Source: Planctomycetota bacterium
GTDB lineage: Bacteria; Planctomycetota; UBA8742; UBA2392
NCBI GenBank assembly: GCA_020638635.1
Contig: JACKIE010000002.1
Coordinates: forward strand, 124,001 to 188,000
Direction of reading: 5' to 3'
Length of the DNA stretch: 64,000 nt
Shown piece by piece: positions 60,186 through 64,000 of this stretch (its first letter is position 1; each line of letters opens with the position of its first letter). The notes beneath the pieces were generated by a model. It ran no database searches and was not told where the DNA came from. It saw only the letters and a program-made list of their open reading frames with translations. The translations under genes and the position numbers were made by a program.

Positions 60186-62477
60186 ATGCGCAGAACGTTG
60201 GTGACGCTCGCGGCGATCGTTTTGTTGGGTCTGTCGGCATCACCCATCGAGGTGACGGCCCAGCGGGGTCCTGGCAAAGGCCCCCCCGGCGGCGGCAAGG
60301 GTCCCGGCGGAGGCCAGCAGCCCTGGGGCAAGAACGCAGGTAAACAGAAGTTGCCCAACCTGGTAATCGAAGACGTGAAGCCGGAGGGCGCCTACGAGGT
60401 TTACAACCTGCTACCCGGCAGCGCCGACCAGCCCCGCATCGGCGTCACGGCCGACAAGGCCTATCGCCTGGTGGGATACAGCAAAGAAAGCCGCTGCCTG
60501 AAATTCGTGACCTGTGACCTGGTTACAGGCGCGCTGAACGCCAAGGACATCAAGCTGCCCACGGACGCCCCTGATCTGGGCGAAGAACCGCGCATGGCAA
60601 ACGACGGAGGTGACTGGTGCGTCGTCTCAGACCAGGCCGCCACCATCTTCGTGGACGTGTTCAAGGGCAAGGTGAAAGTTGCCGCCGGCTTTGACAGCGC
60701 CGTGGCCATGGCACCCCCGGCCCCCAAGGGCAAGAAGTGGCGCCCGGAAGACAAGGAAAAGGCCGAAGCGCCCAGCGGCGATCAGTACCACGTTCACGGA
60801 GGCGCGGGCGGCAGGTACGCGCTGAGCCTGCTGGTGAAGTGGGACAAAGAAAGCAAGCTGTACACAGGTAACGGCGCCACCGTGCATTTCGCCGAGGAAA
60901 AGAGCGTCAGCCTGAGCTGGGACCACGGCCGCTACGGCATTCCGCCCAAGAGTCGCGACGCGGTATGCGCGGTAACCGACAGCGAAATCATCGTGCTGGT
61001 TACCGTGCCGCGCAAACCTGGGGGCTTCAGCGGCTCGACCAGCCTTTCCACGCTGGTGTTCGACCGCAAGGGTAACCTGAAAGAAGCCCAGGAATCAGCC
61101 GAGCCCTGGGCCGGCGGCAACGCGCCGCGCTTTACGCTCAGCCCCGACGGCACCTGCTTCGTGGCTCACCCGGAAGACGGTCTCCACTCCTACGTCATCA
61201 AGCGCGGCAGCTGGGAACGCGGCTACAAGACCAACTACCTTGACGCCTGCGTGGGCTTCGCGCCCGAGGGCAAGGTCGGCGTATTCACCGAGAACCTGTC
61301 GCCCCAGCGGGCCGCGCTGAAGGGCATCAACCTCGCGACCGGCGAGGCCGTCTGGACCACCAGCGTCCTGCACGCGGAGGCCACCGGAGACGGCGACGAC
61401 GAACCCTTCACGGCCGTCGGCCCGGGCGCCACGCTGGTCGCGGCGCGTTACGGCATCATCAAGGGCGAGAACTCGGCCGATGAGCCGATCTGGCTGTACC
61501 GTGCCAAGGCCATCGACTTCGAACCCCTCAGTATGAGCTATGACAACGACGGCAAGCGCGTGGCCGTGCTGGCGCTGGACCGAGTGTTCGTGCTGGACGC
61601 CAGGACCCGCGCCGAGTTGAACAGTGTGTCCTTTGAAAATCCGCTCTCCAGCGGCACGCTGGGCGAGTTCGTCACCTTTGACGCCAAGGGCAAGAAGATC
61701 CTCGCCTGCGCCCGCAACAAAGGCGTGTGGCTGATCGACCTGGCCACCAACACCATTGAGAAAACGCTGCCGGCCGTACCGGGAACCTGGGCGCGCGCCA
61801 TGCCTGACTTCAGCGGCGTCGTTTACTCGCAATCCAAGGACCAGGGCGGCAACGTGATGCTGCAGAAGCTGGACGACTCGGAGCCGCAGCGTGTGTATCG
61901 CTGCGAATACAAAGATGCGCAGGCCGTGTGCTTCTGGATCAGCGACAAGGGCGACCAGTTCCTGGTGGCCGAGCGCGAGATCGGCGAAGGACGCCTCTTC
62001 CTGATCAACGAAAAGGGCGAGCCGGATGTCACCTACAACGTGGCGGACGCCGACCCCATGTTCGTTGGCGACACCACCGTCACGGCGTTCGTCACCAAGC
62101 GCAAGCAGGCGGTGCTGATCAACGAGGTCAACAAGTGGACCTACACGGGCATCAACTGCACCGTGGTCGGCCCCGGCTCCGAGGGCGAGGCGATCGAGAC
62201 CAGCTTCAGCGCCGTGTTCAAGACCGAAGAGCTGCCCGGCCGTTCCACCTACGGCGTGACGGCCGCCTCGCCGTTCTTCGGCGGCCTGTACACGGGTGAT
62301 GAGCGTAACTGCAAGTTCGCCTGCCCGGCGGGCGTCCTGGAGGCCGACATCGCCAAGGGCGCCATGAAGCTCTACGCCTGGAGCCGCGAGCCCAAGGGCC
62401 TGGCAGCGATCAACCCCAAGGGCAAGGAGTTCTTCGTGGCCGGCGGCACCGGGCTCACGACGTACAAGATCAAGTAA
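60186..62477 (+). CDS. Secreted beta-propeller-like protein
   Basis: A 763-residue protein from the ATG at 60186 (GGAGGGG upstream), with a signal peptide (MRRTLVTLAAIVLLGLSASP) and a Gly/Pro/Lys-rich linker. Repeated four-stranded blocks of WD40/PQQ propeller type follow (ATGEAVWTTSVLHAEATG, DNDGKRVAVLALDRVFVLDA, GTWARAMPDFSGVVYSQ). No catalytic motif stands out. It is probably a periplasmic or extracellular binding scaffold. A strong terminator follows directly. Confidence 0.6.
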   Translation: MRRTLVTLAAIVLLGLSASPIEVTAQRGPGKGPPGGGKGPGGGQQPWGKNAGKQKLPNLVIEDVKPEGAYEVYNLLPGSADQPRIGVTADKAYRLVGYSKESRCLKFVTCDLVTGALNAKDIKLPTDAPDLGEEPRMANDGGDWCVVSDQAATIFVDVFKGKVKVAAGFDSAVAMAPPAPKGKKWRPEDKEKAEAPSGDQYHVHGGAGGRYALSLLVKWDKESKLYTGNGATVHFAEEKSVSLSWDHGRYGIPPKSRDAVCAVTDSEIIVLVTVPRKPGGFSGSTSLSTLVFDRKGNLKEAQESAEPWAGGNAPRFTLSPDGTCFVAHPEDGLHSYVIKRGSWERGYKTNYLDACVGFAPEGKVGVFTENLSPQRAALKGINLATGEAVWTTSVLHAEATGDGDDEPFTAVGPGATLVAARYGIIKGENSADEPIWLYRAKAIDFEPLSMSYDNDGKRVAVLALDRVFVLDARTRAELNSVSFENPLSSGTLGEFVTFDAKGKKILACARNKGVWLIDLATNTIEKTLPAVPGTWARAMPDFSGVVYSQSKDQGGNVMLQKLDDSEPQRVYRCEYKDAQAVCFWISDKGDQFLVAEREIGEGRLFLINEKGEPDVTYNVADADPMFVGDTTVTAFVTKRKQAVLINEVNKWTYTGINCTVVGPGSEGEAIETSFSAVFKTEELPGRSTYGVTAASPFFGGLYTGDERNCKFACPAGVLEADIAKGAMKLYAWSREPKGLAAINPKGKEFFVAGGTGLTTYKIK

Positions 62478-62490
62478 ACCGCGCTTGCCG

Positions 62491-62533
62491 CCGGGGCTGT
62501 CCTGAAGAACTGGGACAGCCCCGGTTTCTTTTC
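62491..62533 (+). terminator. Rho-independent terminator
   Basis: A 12-bp perfect stem (62491-62502 with 62513-62524), a 10-nt loop and TTTCTTTTC. It ends the beta-propeller gene transcript and separates it from fmt. Confidence 0.92.
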
Positions 62534-62546
62534 GTATCTTCCCGCC

Positions 62547-63494
62547 ATGCGCACGGTCTTCCTTGGCACGCCGGAAATCGCACTGCCCACCCTGAGGGCT
62601 ATGGCCGCGAGCAGCGAGTTCCGGCCTCTGGCCGTGTTCACGCAGCCCGCGGCCCGGCGCTCAAGGCGCGGCGGCGCGGAGTCAAGCCCGGTGGGGGTCG
62701 AGGCGCTGCGACTGGGGTTGCCCGTGCACGAGGTAGAGGCTGTAAGCGGCGGCGAAGCGCTGCAGCGACTGGTTGAGCTGCGGCCGGAGGTGATTGTGGT
62801 GGTCGCCTTCGGCCAGATCCTGAAGAAGGCGGTGCTGAACCTGCCGCGCCATGGCTGCCTGAACTTTCACCCCAGCATGCTGCCGAAGTACCGCGGCGCG
62901 GCGCCGGTGCAGCGCGCCGTGCTGGATGGCGTGGTGGAATCTGGCCTGACCATCATGCGCCTGGTGCGCAGGCTTGACGCCGGGCCGATCCTGCTGCAGC
63001 GGCCCTGGCGGCTTGACCCGGGCAAGAACGCCGATGAGCTGCTGGCCGAAGCCGGTGAGCTGGGTGCTCCCATGATGCTGGAGGCGCTGGGCAGGCTGGA
63101 AAGCGGCATCACGGCCGTCGAGCAGGACGAGGCCCAGGTCAGCTTCGCGCCGCCTCTGGAGAAGGCGGACGGGGAATTGCGGCTCAGCGAGAGTGCAACG
63201 CAGGTGGTGAACCGCATCCGCGCGGTGCAACCCTGGCCCAAGGCGGAAACCTGGCTGAAGACGGATGACGGCGGCGAGTTGCGGGTGTTAATCCATAGAG
63301 CGGAAATTGCGCACAACAGCGGTTCCGGCGCCGTCGGCGAGGTGCTTGCGATCGAGAAGCGCGGAATCGTGATCGCCTGCGGCCAGGGCGCGGTATGCTT
63401 TACGGAGATCCAGCTCGAAGGAAAGCCCCGCAAGCCGGCGCGCGACGTGGCGAACGGCCTGCGCCTGAAACCCGGCGCGAAGTTCCGCGGTTGA
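62547..63494 (+). CDS. fmt: Methionyl-tRNA formyltransferase
   Basis: Fmt formylates initiator Met-tRNA using 10-formyltetrahydrofolate. The 315-residue product has VFLGTPEIALPTLRAM at the N-terminus, the signature NFHPSMLPKYRGAAPVQRAV (Asn and His of the formyl-transfer site), and the C-terminal OB-fold domain (RIRAVQPWPKAETWL). The length is normal. It is followed 2 bp later by the PTS IIA-domain gene, so they may be cotranscribed. Confidence 0.95.
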   Translation: MRTVFLGTPEIALPTLRAMAASSEFRPLAVFTQPAARRSRRGGAESSPVGVEALRLGLPVHEVEAVSGGEALQRLVELRPEVIVVVAFGQILKKAVLNLPRHGCLNFHPSMLPKYRGAAPVQRAVLDGVVESGLTIMRLVRRLDAGPILLQRPWRLDPGKNADELLAEAGELGAPMMLEALGRLESGITAVEQDEAQVSFAPPLEKADGELRLSESATQVVNRIRAVQPWPKAETWLKTDDGGELRVLIHRAEIAHNSGSGAVGEVLAIEKRGIVIACGQGAVCFTEIQLEGKPRKPARDVANGLRLKPGAKFRG

Positions 63495-63496
63495 AC

Positions 63497-64000
63497 ATGG
63501 CGAAGAAAGAGTCCAAAGCAGGCCAGATGGAAGGCACCGCGGTCGAGACCGCGGCCGAGCCCGCGCGCGTGCCGCCGGCGCCTGAGCCGCTGACGCTGGG
63601 CTCGCTGGTGCACAAGAACCGCATCGTGGACCTCAAGGGCACCGACAAGAACCTGGCGCTGGAGCAGATGGTGGCGACCGCCGCCCGCGCCCTGAACCTG
63701 GACGCCAGCCGGCAGGTGGACCTGACGGCCGCCGTGCAGGCGCGCGACGCCGCGCTGAGCACGCAGCTGGGGCGCGGCTGGGCGGCGCCCCACGCCATGA
63801 TCGAGGGCGCGCCTGAGCTCGTGATGGTGGTCGGGCGCAGCAAGGCAGGTATCGACTACGGCCGGCCCGAGCTGGGACGCGTGCACCTGGTGTTCCTGTT
63901 CGTGAGCTCACCCAAGACGCACGACCAGTACCTGCGCGTGCTGGGGCAGCTCGCCAACGCGCTCAAGGACAGCGAGCAGAACGGGCGGCTCGAGCTGGCC
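63497..64000 (+). CDS. PTS IIA-domain protein (fructose/PtsN type), truncated by window end
   Basis: The first 168 codons are in the window. After an N-terminal Ala/Pro/Glu-rich stretch of about 30 residues, a PTS EIIA type 2 domain begins: LGRGWAAPHAMIEGAPELVM places the phosphoryl-accepting His in APHA. GRVHLVFLFVSSPKTHDQYL is the usual following strand. The long tail means it may be a regulatory PtsN-like or multi-domain protein; the rest lies beyond the edge. Confidence 0.8.
   Translation, partial: MAKKESKAGQMEGTAVETAAEPARVPPAPEPLTLGSLVHKNRIVDLKGTDKNLALEQMVATAARALNLDASRQVDLTAAVQARDAALSTQLGRGWAAPHAMIEGAPELVMVVGRSKAGIDYGRPELGRVHLVFLFVSSPKTHDQYLRVLGQLANALKDSEQNGRLELA

Overview
The window is about 64 kb of GC-rich bacterial DNA. 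I read it as Planctomycetota or a PVC-like relative. The clues are an oleABCD hydrocarbon cluster, an 83-residue small protein of a type I associate with planctomycetes, several very large secreted beta-sandwich proteins with C-terminal sorting tails, and a genome rich in palindromic and short tandem repeats. The lineage is an inference; there is no rRNA gene to settle it, and I saw no tRNA, CRISPR array or replication origin.

Layout. 1-14 kb is mostly housekeeping: a serine-protease-like protein, a YgiQ radical SAM protein carrying heptanucleotide-repeat insertions, ffh, a toxin-antitoxin pair, a DUF1704 metallopeptidase, trpS, a Bax1-I family membrane protein, der and nuoABC behind a long structured leader. 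14-22 kb has a sensor kinase fused to two receivers and an EAL domain, a methyltransferase, a secreted PDZ protein and lgt. 22-35 kb is a minus-strand array of four secreted or surface proteins. The three largest are built from beta-sandwich modules, and each ends in a Cys-hydrophobic-Arg tail followed by a strong terminator. A fifth protein of this kind, frameshifted, lies at 56-58 kb.

35-53.4 kb is the most interesting region. Two FAD halogenase-like enzymes and a secreted metallopeptidase lie divergent from a plus-strand, often overlapping gene run: oleA, oleB, oleC, oleD, a GbsR/MarR-type regulator, a KAS-II ketosynthase, an ACP, two CrtI-like flavin desaturases, a FabZ dehydratase and a FabI enoyl reductase. 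OleABCD should condense two acyl chains head to head into a long olefin. The added ketosynthase, ACP, dehydratase, reductase and desaturases look like a dedicated system making unusual acyl chains for it, and partly recall the ladderane candidate clusters of anammox bacteria. A perfect 18-bp dyad upstream of oleA is a good operator candidate for the regulator.

The same cluster is heavily invaded by mobile DNA that leaves reading frames open. Palindromic elements of about 100 bp sit in frame inside oleB and the first desaturase (twice), with a related one in oleC. A complete REP-associated Y1 transposase with its flanking repeats is embedded in frame in fabZ. A GxxExxY gene bounded by a 30-bp inverted repeat separates oleB from oleC.

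53.4-64 kb holds two OsmC proteins, an AT-rich island, two frameshifted secreted-protein genes, a HAD phosphatase, a DUF2007 protein, a SirB1-type protein, a secreted beta-propeller protein, fmt and the start of a PTS IIA-domain gene cut by the window edge.
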